From Macrobrachium rosenbergii (Eukaryota; Arthropoda; Malacostraca; Decapoda; Palaemonidae), in contig NC_089753.1 in NCBI RefSeq assembly GCF_040412425.1, positions 36,940,413 to 37,004,412 of the forward strand: a stretch of DNA of 64,000 nt, written 5' to 3'. Positions 1 to 12,205 of the stretch are shown piece by piece (within the stretch, counting starts at the first letter, position 1; the number at the start of each line of letters is the position of its first letter). Position numbers and translations under genes: made by a program. The notes below the pieces were generated by a model. That model was given only the letters and a program-made list of their open reading frames with translations. It did no database searches and was not told the DNA's origin.

Positions 1-1382
1 TGTTTAGTCTCCCTAGACTTTTCAGTAGTTGGGGTTACAAGCTTGGAGGGGATGGTTTATAAAACTACACTCTGCATCTGGTGGCACAGATGCATATACA
101 TTGTGCATTGGGAGTACTCCCAGCACTAACTTTCTGCTTATGGTAGAACAGGTTTGCACGTGGCTACTTCGCCCAGCGCAGTTCCTGAGCATGCCCATTC
201 CTTTCACCTCAGGTACTCCAGGGCTTTCTTCAGTTTCCATGATTGCATTATCATCATATTTTTTTTTTCTCTACCTCCGCTTTTCCTTTTTTGGGGTTAA
301 GCATCTAATTTTTTTCTTCCCTTTCTCTGTCCTGTGCTCTTGCTGCTTGAACTTATGCCAGGGCTTGGGCTACACCAATTGTCTTTCTTCATGATTGTCT
401 GATTTCATGCTACTTCTATATCTACGTACTGCTTTGCAGGCCAGTTGTTCTTCATTCCCTTCTCTTCATATGTCCATATCAGTTTTTGAGGCATTAACTT
501 TTTCTGGCCTTTTGATATTGCTCATTTCCATTTTTCTTGTTAATGGTCATCTTTCTACTGCATAGAGTGTTAAAGGCCTTAAGCACTCACCATATGCAGG
601 TCTTATGTCCTTACCTCATACTGTGTTCATTTGAGAATATGAAACTTTTTGTTTTTCATACTAAATACCTTTATTGGAAGATGTTCCAGTTGTTTTAATG
701 TAGTAACAAGATAGTTAATAATGGCAGTTAAGTGAGAGTGTAGGAGGCTTATCAACTCACTTTGTAAGTAGTTCACTTGTCTTTGGCTGAGTTGCTGTGC
801 AGACATACTGGAGTACTGCCATTGAATATTCACTTGCTTGAATGGTTAACAACTGTAGTAGGGTTTTTGTGGGTTGTGATTGCATGTAGAATGATGGTAC
901 CTGAGTTCTTCCCGTTTGTTGGGAATAATGGCAATCCCAGCACCTGTTTTCTGGGTAGTGATTGTGAGCAGTTCAGGTGTCTGCTAGCTAATGCTCAATC
1001 CCTAGTGCTCAACCCCATTTGCTCTCAGTCACCTGCACATCTTTTCTTGGTAGAGGAAGACTGACCTCAACTCTTCCTGTGATCATGTCTCAAGAAGATA
1101 ACCATCATTGGCATGGCCAAACTCATGCTTAGCATCAGCCTAAACCATTCGCAATCGAGGACCTTCTTGGATTGTGCATGTCCTAAGGTCAACTTTGTCT
1201 GTGTGCTGCTCAGCACTGCTCCATATGGGATAGGCATTGTGCATGCCTGCTAACATTTGTGAGGTAGCAGGACCAGCTGGACAAATTCAGCTTCCATTTT
1301 GGGCCACAGGATTGGTTAGGATGGTCAAGTTTGATAATCTTTGGTGCCTTCGGACCATGATTTGGTGCCGGAGACTTTTTAT
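1..1382. other. Non-coding stretch, no gene seen
   Basis: Both strands contain only short open frames without recognisable domains. T-rich runs and ordinary AT-rich sequence are seen. It probably is intron or upstream non-coding DNA of the zinc-finger locus, which is inference. Confidence 0.5.
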
Positions 1383-1578
1383 GGATGTGCTTCATGGTCT
1401 TTGTTTTGGACATGCTTCAAGATCTTCACTATGGACATGCTTCTCATTCTTCAGTATGGACATGCTTCTCATAATTCATTGTGGACATGCTTCATGATCT
1501 TCGTTATGGACATGCTTCACAGTCATCGTAATGGACATGTTTCATGATTCTCATTATGGACATGCTTCATGATATGAC
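1383..1578. repeat. 25-bp minisatellite, about 8 copies
   Basis: A 25-bp unit beginning GGACATGCTTC is repeated head to tail, with unit starts at 1383, 1408, 1433, 1458, 1483, 1508, 1533 and 1558. The first half of the unit is nearly invariant and the second half varies among copies. Because 25 is not a multiple of three, the open frames crossing it are a by-product of the repeat and not a protein. Confidence 0.9.
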
Positions 1579-3799
1579 AAGGGCCAAGACCTGGTTACTT
1601 TGTTTCATATACTCTGATAGAAGATTTATCTTGTGCTGTCCTGGATTCTGCCAGATCTGATGGTTCCTTGCCCATAGAACCCTTGGAGGTCAATTGAGAG
1701 AGGTGTTTTTGCTCTGTCATTGAGATCTATTGAGCAAAGTGGTCTTGTGGAGGTGACCTGGGCTACTTTTCGGCACATGGTGTCCTAGCACACCTTTGTT
1801 GTCACCATAGAGTTTGCACATTCATTTCAGAAGGTAGTTTCTCTGATCTGTGAATTGAAGAAAAATCACTCTTCCAGTTGCTCTGCCATGCTTCATCCCC
1901 TTACTTTGACACGGCTGCAGTTATTCTACTTCCCAGAAGATGCCACGACCTGCCTCCTGTAGGTGGACCCATTAGGCTGACGAATAACCTTAGGAGTGGC
2001 TTCATGGATAGGGGATCTCTCCTCTTCTGAAGTGAGAGCCATGGAAATGGTCATCATGACTTCATTCCAGGCTACATCATTGATGGACTTGTGGCTCAAC
2101 ATGATTGTGGATTTTGCCTGTTCTAGGGTCTTCAGGAGAGAAGGTAAAGTTCTGAAGGTTATTGGGGGCTGGGAGAGGGTGTTGACCTCTGTCTTTTACC
2201 AGTCTGCAAACCTGTGAGCTGACTTGGCTGAAAGGCACGACATTGTACTTTGAAACAGATATTTCTTTGTTTCTCCTTACTCTTTGGGATGTAAAAGTAG
2301 GAACAAGAATAGATCAGAACCATAGCACCTTTGGTTGCATTGAGTCCAAACTGATATGAATCGTATACCGAACATAGCTACATGGAAACCCCCTTCCACA
2401 TATGTGAAGCTTTATTTTAGAGACATGACACAAATATATGAACTCACATTCTGTTGGCCCTATGGTGGCAGCTGGTCAACTTTTGCCTTGGCCAGAGAGA
2501 GGGGGAAGGGAGCAGACTTCTCATCCTCATAAAGCATTCCATGCCTTCCAGGCATAGACATCTAGGGTAGCTGTTACTATGCCTACTTTTGTGAGCCTTG
2601 AGATTACTGTTGCACCTATTGACCTTTTTACCAACAGTACTCATTGGTCCATCACCTGTGGGAACTTGTTAATTGCTTAGTGATTTCTGGCCATGTCCAT
2701 CCCACCTAAGTAGCTACTCAGGCTAATGTAATGTAGTGGGTTGTTATAGAAGCAAAAGTGAGTTTTTAAAAATAAGACTTTTTATATAAAAAAATGGCCA
2801 TCCTTCTAACCGCTTCAGGGTGGGGGTGGTTCAGGATCCCAAATGCAAAATTAGTTGTGAAATGACGGCTCCATTTCTCTGGGATGCGTATGGAGACATG
2901 TACTGCTGCTATACTACACTTATGTCAGTATTTCAGTTTTGTCAACTCATGAATTAATTGGTTGGAGAAGCTATTTTCCCGTAGAATTGTAGGTTTGAAT
3001 GTTACAGCATTGTTTTATAATACTTATAAAAGTTAGGAAATTATAGCTTTGGTCAATGGGTGAAAGTTTCAGTATCATGGCCGTGCAACTTGCTGAACAT
3101 GATTCCATTTGATTTCTCAACAAACTTATTGGCCATGGCTATAGTTAGCTGAAGGGTTACGTAATATCAGAGGCTCAGCATTTGTTTTCCTTTAAGCATT
3201 AGTTATAAATGTAAAAGTGTGTTTTGTATACTTAAAATGCTGAACTTGGTATAGTAGTAGTATTCTGGGATGGTGTGATACTGTATATACTTGTGTGTCA
3301 TGCGTCCTTAAAATTTTATCCTTAAAACATGATTTCATAACATATCTCATGTATTGGTGTCATTATACAGTACTAGGTTATGCTGACACTGTGAGTTTCA
3401 TTTTTTGTAGATTACACTAGACTAGGCTTACTATGCCTGTCTCAGTTTTGGGGGGTTACATTGATAATGCAAATTACAGTGCATGTAAGTTAGCCACTGA
3501 TTAAATTGCCTTGGTAAGTTGCTTGATACGCTAGTATATATGGTAATTGTGTTTGTATCACTCTCTGAGCCCTTGAAACTAGACTACTGTACCTGTGTAT
3601 GGTTTGAACTTTTGAGGTGAACATATGGCATGAATTTACTAAATTGAAATAGTGTAGAGCCATAAAGGGCAATCTAGGATTTTATTTTATGAGGTTTAGT
3701 ATCATGTGGGAAATATGTACTATGTTACCAGGTGGAGTTTATTATTTTACTATTGTTTTTAAACCCTATACTTATACTATACTACTATTACTCCAACAG
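1579..3799. other. Non-coding stretch upstream of candidate exon
   Basis: No convincing gene. A 73-codon open frame on the + strand (1996-2217) has ordinary amino-acid composition and might be a relic of a retroelement gag, but no motif supports this. The last 40 bases before 3800 form a pyrimidine-rich splice acceptor. Confidence 0.4.
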
Positions 3800-3901
3800 T
3801 GGCTAAGTGGGGGCGATATGTCAGCTGGGCTACCAGCTGTCGATAACTATGGTGGTGAAGGGAGCCCACCTACCTCTGATCATCCTCAATCTCAGCAGAT
3901 G
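3800..3901 (+). CDS. Candidate shared internal exon of zinc-finger locus
   Basis: A 102-base open segment (34 codons) is bounded by a pyrimidine-rich acceptor ending CTCCAACAG and a strong donor ATG|GTGAGT. Read in the frame open across it, it gives a low-complexity Gly/Ser/Pro/Gln peptide starting WLSGGDMSAG and ending HPQSQQM. Both ends are phase 0, matching the phase-0 acceptors of the five zinc-finger exons downstream. Such disordered linkers usually lie between a BTB domain and the zinc fingers in BTB-ZF proteins. It is inferred to be the last common exon (or a cassette exon) spliced to alternative terminal exons. There is no homology evidence that I can run, and the splice sites are read by eye. 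It could also be a chance open segment. Confidence 0.5.
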
Positions 3902-5791
3902 GTGAGTGTTGATCTTAGAAATTTATTTACAGAAAATGATGCCACGAGTTTGAGTTTGAGTAATTGCAAATTTTGTTTTGGAATAACTTTAACTGGATTC
4001 AACTCTTGTGAAATGTAGTAAAGGAAATTTTGCATCTTTTTGTGAAAAATTTGGTCTGAGGATCAGTATATATTTCCCAAAAATTTTTTTTTGGGGTTAG
4101 TGTTCTCTTGGTGTTGAGAGATTCAGGCTTTTCTAGCTCATTGAGATCTTTTTTCACATTCTAACCCTTGTAATTTTCCAGTTCGGTATTTGTCTTTTTC
4201 GTGCTTATTGCTGAAATCTGCAAATCAGTGGGCATGGTACACTATACTGAATGCTGTCTGTTAAAATGGAAAAATTATGGTAAATAATAATATCCCTGTA
4301 AGAGTCTGACTTAGATTGTTTGAAATGGGTGTGGTTTAGCAGTTTGTAATTATGACAAGCTTAGATTTCTTGCTTATTAGTGGTGTGACTGGCCTACATC
4401 ATTATTAACAGTCATTGCTGCTGTTGCGTAGGGTTGCATTGCTTAATGCTCACTCTCTTTAGTATCACTTGCATCTTTACATTTATTTGTTAATGTGAGA
4501 CATCTGCAGCCCTTGTTATAGTGCTGTGCACAGTCATCAATGTTTTGCCTAAATGTCTACATTTTAAACTGGAAATTCATGTCTAAATGTTCATCCTTTG
4601 CTACCTTCCCATGATGCTTTCTGTCTTGATTATGACTAGTGTCCTGTGTATCTGTCATGCGTGCGTGTATGATCTTCAGCACGTGCCTCATTACCTTGGT
4701 ATATTTTAGAACAAAAATTAGCCTGTCATCTGCAATTCCCATGGAATTTAGCATTCATTAAAAATATATTAAATTGTATTGGTTTGTGGTTTGGGATCAG
4801 TCTTATTTTTCCACAATCTTTGCCTGTGGGCTATTGGAATGGCCATTTAATCCAAAGGGGGAAAAAGCAGCAAATTTATCTCCTAGCATATCTTTACAAA
4901 TATACCAATTCCCCAGTGTTTACTGGTTTTTTATGAATAAGCATAATTTTGTAGAAAACAGTAGGAATTCAGTGAATGAGTAACTCCTATGTTTTTGTGC
5001 AACTAAGAACAGTGCCAAGTGAAGTAGATCTACCTGCTAATGCTTACAAGATATGTAAAATACACAAAATTCATACAGTATAAAAAACCATAAACATCTT
5101 TGTTTTTGTTTAACATGAGTACAAATTATGCAGTTACTACAAAGTATTGGGAATTTATTGTCAGTCACCTTATTAAAAAAATACTTAAAGTTGGCTAATG
5201 AAAATAAAGCTACATTCTATATGAATACTTTCAGTTCTGGGAAATTTTATGCATTTGGCTCAGTAAATCATATTAAGTGCCTCCATGAGTTGGCATTTCA
5301 TAAATATACATACAGACACAGTTATATCAGACACTGGCGCTACCTCTCAGGGATATCCTCATAACTTTTGTGTGTGGTGGTGTTACTTATTTTGAACAGG
5401 TCTAGGTCAGTGCATCATGTATGCTGACGTGCTGTCCGTGTTTGAACAGTTCCCAATCTTGTGCACTGCCATGACTGTGCACAGATTGGACTGTTACCAT
5501 CCCTAGTATTTGTCCATTGGGGCCCAAACAAATAGGTGCTCAGCTTTTTCTGTAGTGGTCAGGAGTTCATAATTGAAACTTTTTTTCATCCTTCTCATCT
5601 TTGACTCCCTACACCTCTTGTACCTAGTGGAGGCTGTGCATAGTGCAGTATGCTCACATTTAGCTCAGTTTAGTGAATGGGAGTGCCATTGTCTGGTCCA
5701 ACTGTGTCATCTTTTGAAACAACATATTGTAGGATCTGCCTGTGCCGGGTGCTGCCTATTCTAGTACCGAGTTTTACTTGTCTCTGAGCCC
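3902..5791. other. Presumed intron
   Basis: AT-rich sequence beginning with the GTGAGT donor. Several short open frames exist, none with a domain. Nothing else is seen. Confidence 0.45.
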
Positions 5792-6292
5792 TTGCCAGTT
5801 CCAGTACCAGGTTTTACTTGTCTGGTCTATACAGATATCTTGAATTCTATACCACCACCCACAAACAGCACACAAAACAAAAAGCACATCCATACTCACC
5901 TCACCAGACAAGCACTTAATAACCTTCCCAACAACAAAATACTAGGCACCCCCACCCAACATAAGCAGTACAGAAACACAGCTCTCAAGATTGAGAGAGT
6001 ACACCTGACTCGACTTCTCGCTGTGGTCATCACCAATCACTAAACACCTACAAACACCGCAGAGATAGACAACACCCAAACAGACATATGTCCACTCTGC
6101 CAAGTTAGTCCCCACACAATTACACATCTCTTAGTAGATTGCCCTAACTTGGCAGCCCTTAGACAACAACACAACATCCACACTACCACACAGTTATGGT
6201 CAGATCCAGTAAGCGTGGTGTCCTTCTTGTGCGGTGCAGGCTTCCTGGCATAACAGAGTCTGGGGAACCACAACAACAACAACAACAACAAC
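5792..6292 (+). pseudogene. LINE ORF2 C-terminal fragment with (CAA)n tail
   Basis: The + strand frame from 5792 continues, through one in-frame TAA at 6041-6043, to a TAA at 6249-6251. The part after the internal stop encodes ICPLCQ, then HTITHLLVDCP and LAALRQQ, which is the Cys-Cys-His-Cys pattern found at the C-terminus of many non-LTR retrotransposon polymerases. Shortly after the final stop comes a (CAA)n run at 6269-6292, a usual LINE 3' tail. The reverse transcriptase domain itself is absent, so this is a 5'-truncated dead copy. The clade cannot be assigned. It lies in a presumed intron in the same orientation as the host exons. Confidence 0.75.
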
Positions 6293-9200
6293 TTGTCTGG
6301 TCTGATGAGTGCCTTTTATGAGCCAAGTAATGCCCTTGTCTGGTGCTACTGCATCTCCAATTTGGGTAATGTGTCTGGTGCAGCCTCCACTTAACCCCAG
6401 ATGGTTGTAAACCTTGCTTGGTATCACTGGACTTTGTTTAGGTGTAATATGATCCTGGTGTGTTAGTACTAAGAATGCTAAGGACTCCTTTGTTCATTCT
6501 CTGCTATGACTTGATACTTATCTGCCACTTGTACCTGATATGGCCAATGCGTTTTTCTTTATGTGGGCCGTGCCCATAATAGTTGAAGCATAATACAGCT
6601 TGTGCTGTACCTGGCCTATGCATGTAATGCTCTAGCATCCAGCATCAGACAATATGTCCAGTTTTTATGCACGATCAGCTTCTTTTCTCAGCAGCAAGAT
6701 ACCCTATTTGAATGTCTCTTTCTTGTTCAGGACCATTTTACTTGCTGCTCGGTTACCAGCACGTAGGTGCATGCCTTGTTGCTGACAAGCAATTGCAATG
6801 TAGGCCATTGGTTTTACCCGACTTTTCTTAGGGGTTTGTTACCATTTTGTTCTGAAACAGGTATTGAATATAGACCTACATAGGCAGGGCATGTTGTTCC
6901 TCAGTTGGTCACCATTAGGTACTGATATACTGTATGCCTCCTTGTTAGTTAATTATGGTATTTTGGTATGAGCTTTCGTTACTCTCATCATCCTATCACT
7001 CCCCTTCTCAATAGGTGCTCTCATGATGGTTTTCTTAATTTTTGGAGAGTCATAGAGATCCCTGATTTAGGCACAGTAGAATTCAGGTTCTTCTAGTCTT
7101 GGAGACTGAGCAGCCCTGGGAACTCATGAGTTTACCTGAGGCATTGTTGCTTCAGCCTTCATCTGTTTCTGTCTTGTCTAATAAGTTACCAAGTCCTCTT
7201 GTCATAAGGTTGGCAGACTGATCTGTAGAGAAGGTCAAGACTTTTCTAGGCAGACTTTGGCAGTGGGGCATTCCCTCCCCTGTTGCCCTCTCGCCTGTTT
7301 ACAGCTGGTTTGGAAGGTTTGCTGGTACTTGCTTTCCCTTTCTACTACTTATGATTAATCCCACAATCCTTAATTCTCTTTTCAATTCTGGACTTGACTC
7401 CCTGGAGAGTAAGGTGTATTTTTGGGCTTCTGAGGGTCAGTACACCTTTGTCAGTAGTCAGGACCTTCAACCCTAGAGATTTCCATTTTGCTATCCAATC
7501 CATCATCCTGCTTTCAAGCCTCAATTCAGAAAGCAGAAAAAAAATTGGGGAGAGGGAAGGAAGATGAGAGGATTGCCCGGATGTAGGTGGCGTTTTCCCA
7601 TGAATATAATCCTTCCAAAGCCAATGCCTCTTTTTGTAAGGCTTATGTCATCCTTTCAGGGAGTGAGCTTAGTCTACAAGAGCTACTATCCTCGTCATCA
7701 GCACAAGGAAGATTCCATCTTATTTGCCCTCCTGGTGACTATGATATATAATTAGAAATGTGTGGTTGAAGCAACTTTCATGTGCTTCATATTAGGTTAT
7801 AGGTGCCTCCTGTTACATCCTTGCCTGATGCAAGCCAACAGGAATGCGAGCTTGATACCTCCTTCTCTGACCCCTTGTTCTCAGAGCAGACTTTCCAGGT
7901 CTTTTTAGTGAGGGAGCAGACCTGAAATCCATTCATTTTAGCATATAAGGTTCAGAGTTGCACATCTAACCCCCTTCTTGCAAAATTTTGGTGTAGGTAG
8001 CAAGGGTAGAAAGCTGGCTTATAGGATACCAATGGGACCTGGGTGGTGTTCCTTGACCATGTTGTGGTTGTTCAAATTGTTGCATAGATTTACCAGCTCC
8101 TTTTGGACAAGTCTGCATCCTACTCACTTTGGATGCTGGGTCTCTTCCTCTCCTTTGCCCCCTCCCTACCTGTAGACAATCTGAACCTTGTTAACAGGGG
8201 AGAGCGCATAGAGCACTATCATTAATCCATGGATGATGACACTGCTACCAACTGATCTTGATTTTCTGTTCTCCAGACAGGAAAAACAGAATTCCCCCAA
8301 ATCCTTTCCTATTGTTTGATGTGGTGAGCTGAACTCGGGCACAGTGCCCTGTCAACCTCTGTCAACCTCTTGCTTAAACATTTGACCAAGAAGCCGGATT
8401 TCTGGGTAGAGATGAACAGTCCTTTCAGACTTTTGTTTTAGCCAAAGACTGTATGAAATGTGGCAGAGATTCATAACCTCATGTTCTGATTCCCTCAGAA
8501 CAGTACCAGTCTTGTACTATGAGACAAGTTTCCCCACTTGGGGAGTAAGTTTCCATATAACAGATAATGTTTGGTATCCATAGTGCTACAGATCACAAAT
8601 TGAAGAGAATTTGCTGTTTTTTCCTTATATATACAAACTTGAAATTTTTTTTTATCATAATACTACCTCTAACCATCCCTGCATATATCTTTGTATGCCT
8701 AAGGAAAAGTTGGTTTGATTGTCCGTTGAGTTCGTGGTTCCCCCACTCCTCACCCATCTGCCTACAGTTAACTACTTTGGTACCTAACTTTAATGACTGA
8801 ATCAGCTCTTGCAAAAGGCAGTTCCTCATAAACGACTTAGGGTTTGCATATTATGAAAAATGAAAAGTATGTTCAGTTTGGAGCTGTTAATCAGCTCAGT
8901 GGTCTGGTAAAACTAAGGTATATACTACTACTACAGTAGTATTTCAGAATCCTACCTTTGCTTGTACATTATTATTATTTATCTGTGTAGGTGGGGTTGG
9001 GGATATCAAGCCCTATGACAGTTTTCCCAGAAGTAAAGAAGCAAAAATTTCTTTTTTATATCTTAAATTGTAAGCAATTATAGGGCAGAATAACACATGT
9101 TGGCATCATTTTTTGTAATGCTATATATTTTTTAGAAAGTGTTTTGTTGCCTGTGTCTTCAGTAGGAATTTTTCAACTGTTTTTGAATCAGTTCTGTACA

Positions 9201-9967
9201 TGAAAATTTAATTAATTGACCTTGGCATCATCCTGTATAAGCCAAGTTACGAAATAGAATATATGAAGCTGCAACCAGTACTGAAGACACAGACCATTCA
9301 CGTAGGAAGCAAGGAATTGGCCACATTAATAAGGAAATTTGAGTTACACAACTGGAATTGAACTGTGTTTATTTACTCAGTAGAGTATTACTGTACATTT
9401 ACAAGTAAATCCTCAGAGACACAACTAGGGAAGGTAACAGCATAAACATTATTTGGAAGTGCTGGTAATGGTTATTCATAGTACAGCATCTTGATTTTCT
9501 TAAAAATTTGATGACTCTCTATTACTGTTATAGATTGGTTTCAACAATATCACTTGGTTACATCTCTAGACTATCATGGGTCTACTGAAGGAGTTGTTGT
9601 ATAAGAGAGGTGAAAATTGAACTGGGGTAAAGCTAGTTGGACAGCTAATAGTATAGGAACAAAGGGAATAGATTAAAATTAAAAGCCAGAAAGCATTGCA
9701 GTTCAGGCTGAAGGTTAGCTTCAAAGACTGAATACCATTTTGTCGTACACTTGTATCGCCCTCAAGGGGCCATGAATCACTAAATAGAGGTAGGTGTGTT
9801 AGTAATACAAATAGTAATAATAGTTTGCTCTTTTTTGAAAAGATAAAGGTGTTCGTACAAAGTTGCTTATTATTGCTTTACTTTCACTTTATTGCCTGTT
9901 GTGAGAAAGTTGACCAACTTCCCAGTCCATAGTAAATCATGAAGGTATAATAATTTGGCAAGGGAAT

Positions 9968-9970
<3 letters not shown>
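6293..9970. other. Non-coding stretch, no gene seen
   Basis: No domain-bearing frame on either strand. The region around 6.5-8.5 kb is less AT-rich than its surroundings and may be an old transposon, but I see no diagnostic motif or terminal repeats. Confidence 0.35.

Positions 9971-10056
<86 letters not shown>
9971..10056. repeat. (TC)43 microsatellite
   Basis: Uninterrupted TC dinucleotide run of 86 bases. The Glu-Arg repeat frame on the - strand is produced by the microsatellite. Confidence 0.97.
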
Positions 10057-10059
<3 letters not shown>

Positions 10060-12069
10060 GTAGGATCAATCTGTAGGTAAAATATTTCTCTCTCCTCTCT
10101 CATTGCTCTAAATGAAAGCTTATTTAATTCCTCCCTCAGATATGATATCTGTCATTAATGCTACCAAGTTGTGGGACTGAAAGAATGTGTTCATAAGTGC
10201 AAAAATAAATAGCAAGGCCATTAAAGTCAATATCTTGAAATGGGGCTTGGATGTACATTATTTCATGCTGAATGTATATACAGCATGGATTTTTCATAAA
10301 TTCAGTGGAGATTGGAACAAACTACTCTAATGTTAGAAAAAACATTTGATTATTAGTGTCGTGTAAAGAATAAGAATTTTCTTGGAATGTATAAAAATTG
10401 CTTGTTGAATGTCACGGGTCGGTAATTTATACAGAGCAGCCACTGTCTGTTTGGGTGAGCTCCGTTCTAGTTTAGCTAGCCCATATCCCATTCAGTTAAT
10501 GATGTTCTACATTCTCAGGCTTCTATAATATTTTACTTTTTATAATTGCATCTGTGTATTTCCATTCCTTGTCTAATAACAGGAGCTGTTGCCATGTTGC
10601 TTGTACTTCAGGAAGTAAACGTGTTAGTAATGTCTCCTGTTAACATAAATCACACCGAACTGCTTCATAAAAGACTGGAAATGTATCTTAAAGCTTACAA
10701 AATCAGTCCTAGTTGAAAACAATATTAATGGACTTCACAGTTAATTTTTTTGTTCAAAATTCTACGGTAACAATGAGGAATTTGTAAAGATATAAATTAT
10801 GTGCTAATAAGCATTAAAATCATTTTAGTTTATCAGGCTACTTTATGCATGAATTAAATGCCACTAAGCATTCACTCAGTTTCATTGAAAATTTTTATTG
10901 TTTTGTTGAATTGTGATATGAGAAGTTACTTCTATACAGTTTGACATTTAATTTATAAAGATGTTAAGGTTATGAAAAAATTTTAGTGTTTTAATTGCAT
11001 AATTAGTGGTTGTCTTCGTATAGTATTCAGGAATACTGTAGAGAGAGTCTCATTGTTGATACTGTGTTAAATGGTACAGTATATAAGTTTCCAGTGCACC
11101 AGAAAAAAGGAAAATTAAACAGGTAACAGCATAGGCATGAATTTTTTATGTTTTGCTATAGCCCACCAAACATCAAAGTGAATCACTATGATGAATATGG
11201 GCAGTAGCTCATATTTTTAGATACTTATGTGAAATTTTTCTGCTGTGGTTTAAAGGAAAGAAAAGGAGAAGAAAAAGAAACGTTCGTATCAGCTAGTTTA
11301 GTACGGTAGATTATTGTGGTGATAGCATTGGTTGTTAATATCATTAACTTTGTTTTAATTTGTGCCCCTACGAAATGAGCCACAGCAACTTTTGAATTGC
11401 GCACATATCTACAAAAGGCCAGCCAAAGTAATGCAACACTGCTTTCAACTACTATCTGTGTTTTGGAGAACCACCAAAACCAGGAAACTACCGCTAAGAA
11501 AATCAACTGGAGATGATCTCCTGCCATTAGATATTGGTGGCTTTTTTTTTTAGTTTTTATCAAGTCCAAGTTTGAAGGAGAATATGGTCTTTAGAAATTT
11601 TTTTATTATTAATGTCTTTTCTGATATTTAGTGTAATTTGTTCCAATTTGAGTAAAAGTGTATGGAAAATACATAATGCTCAGCATGAAATTGTGTACAT
11701 CTGAAACCCATTTCAGAACATTGACTTCAGCAGCATGCTATTTACTATTGTATTGTACTGACACACACATTTTTTCATAAACTCAACTGGTTGACATTAA
11801 TTAAATTTCAGAGATGCAAACTGTTCTTCTAGTGTCTATCAACCCAACTCCTACTGAAGTGTTACAGTCTCGGCAGCCCTCAGAAAACCTCGGTTTTCTT
11901 TGGATATTGGGATGTCTGTGTGTATAGACAAAGACAATTTGTAACAAAGATTGTCCTTCAAAACAAAGTGTGTTATTGTACTTAGCCCTATAAGTCAAGG
12001 TGGAACTTAATCTTGAAAAGAAACATTTATGTAACATATTCATGAAATACAGAAGAATGCAGAGAATTC
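10057..12069. other. Presumed intron, no gene seen
   Basis: AT-rich. A 114-codon open frame on the - strand (11225-11569) has no recognisable domain, and the opposite strand is also open for 63 codons there. It is treated as chance. Confidence 0.4.
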
Positions 12070-12205
12070 CTTATTTTTTATTTTGTAAGGAGCAATCTCT
12101 TCTTTGTGTATTTCCCTTGATCTTCTGTTACTCATTTGAATGGTCCCTGTGGGCTTGTTCCATATGAATTGGTTTCATCTTCTAAATAATAGTAAAATAA
12201 TATTC
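12070..12205 (+). mobile_element. LINE 3' UTR fragment, second copy of the 48.7-kb tail
   Basis: The stretch containing CTTTGTGTATTTCCCTT and CTTGTTCCATATGAAT, ending in AAATAATAGTAAAATAATA, matches the tail of the LINE at 48.4-48.9 kb in order and spacing, except for a deletion of about 30 bases. It is a severely 5'-truncated copy with no coding part. Confidence 0.75.

Noticed and set aside
9870..10103. Glu-Arg repeat protein on the - strand
   Set aside because: Translation of the (TC)n microsatellite; no independent coding signal.
11225..11569. 114-codon frame on the - strand
   Set aside because: No domain, signal or codon pattern; the opposite strand is open as well.
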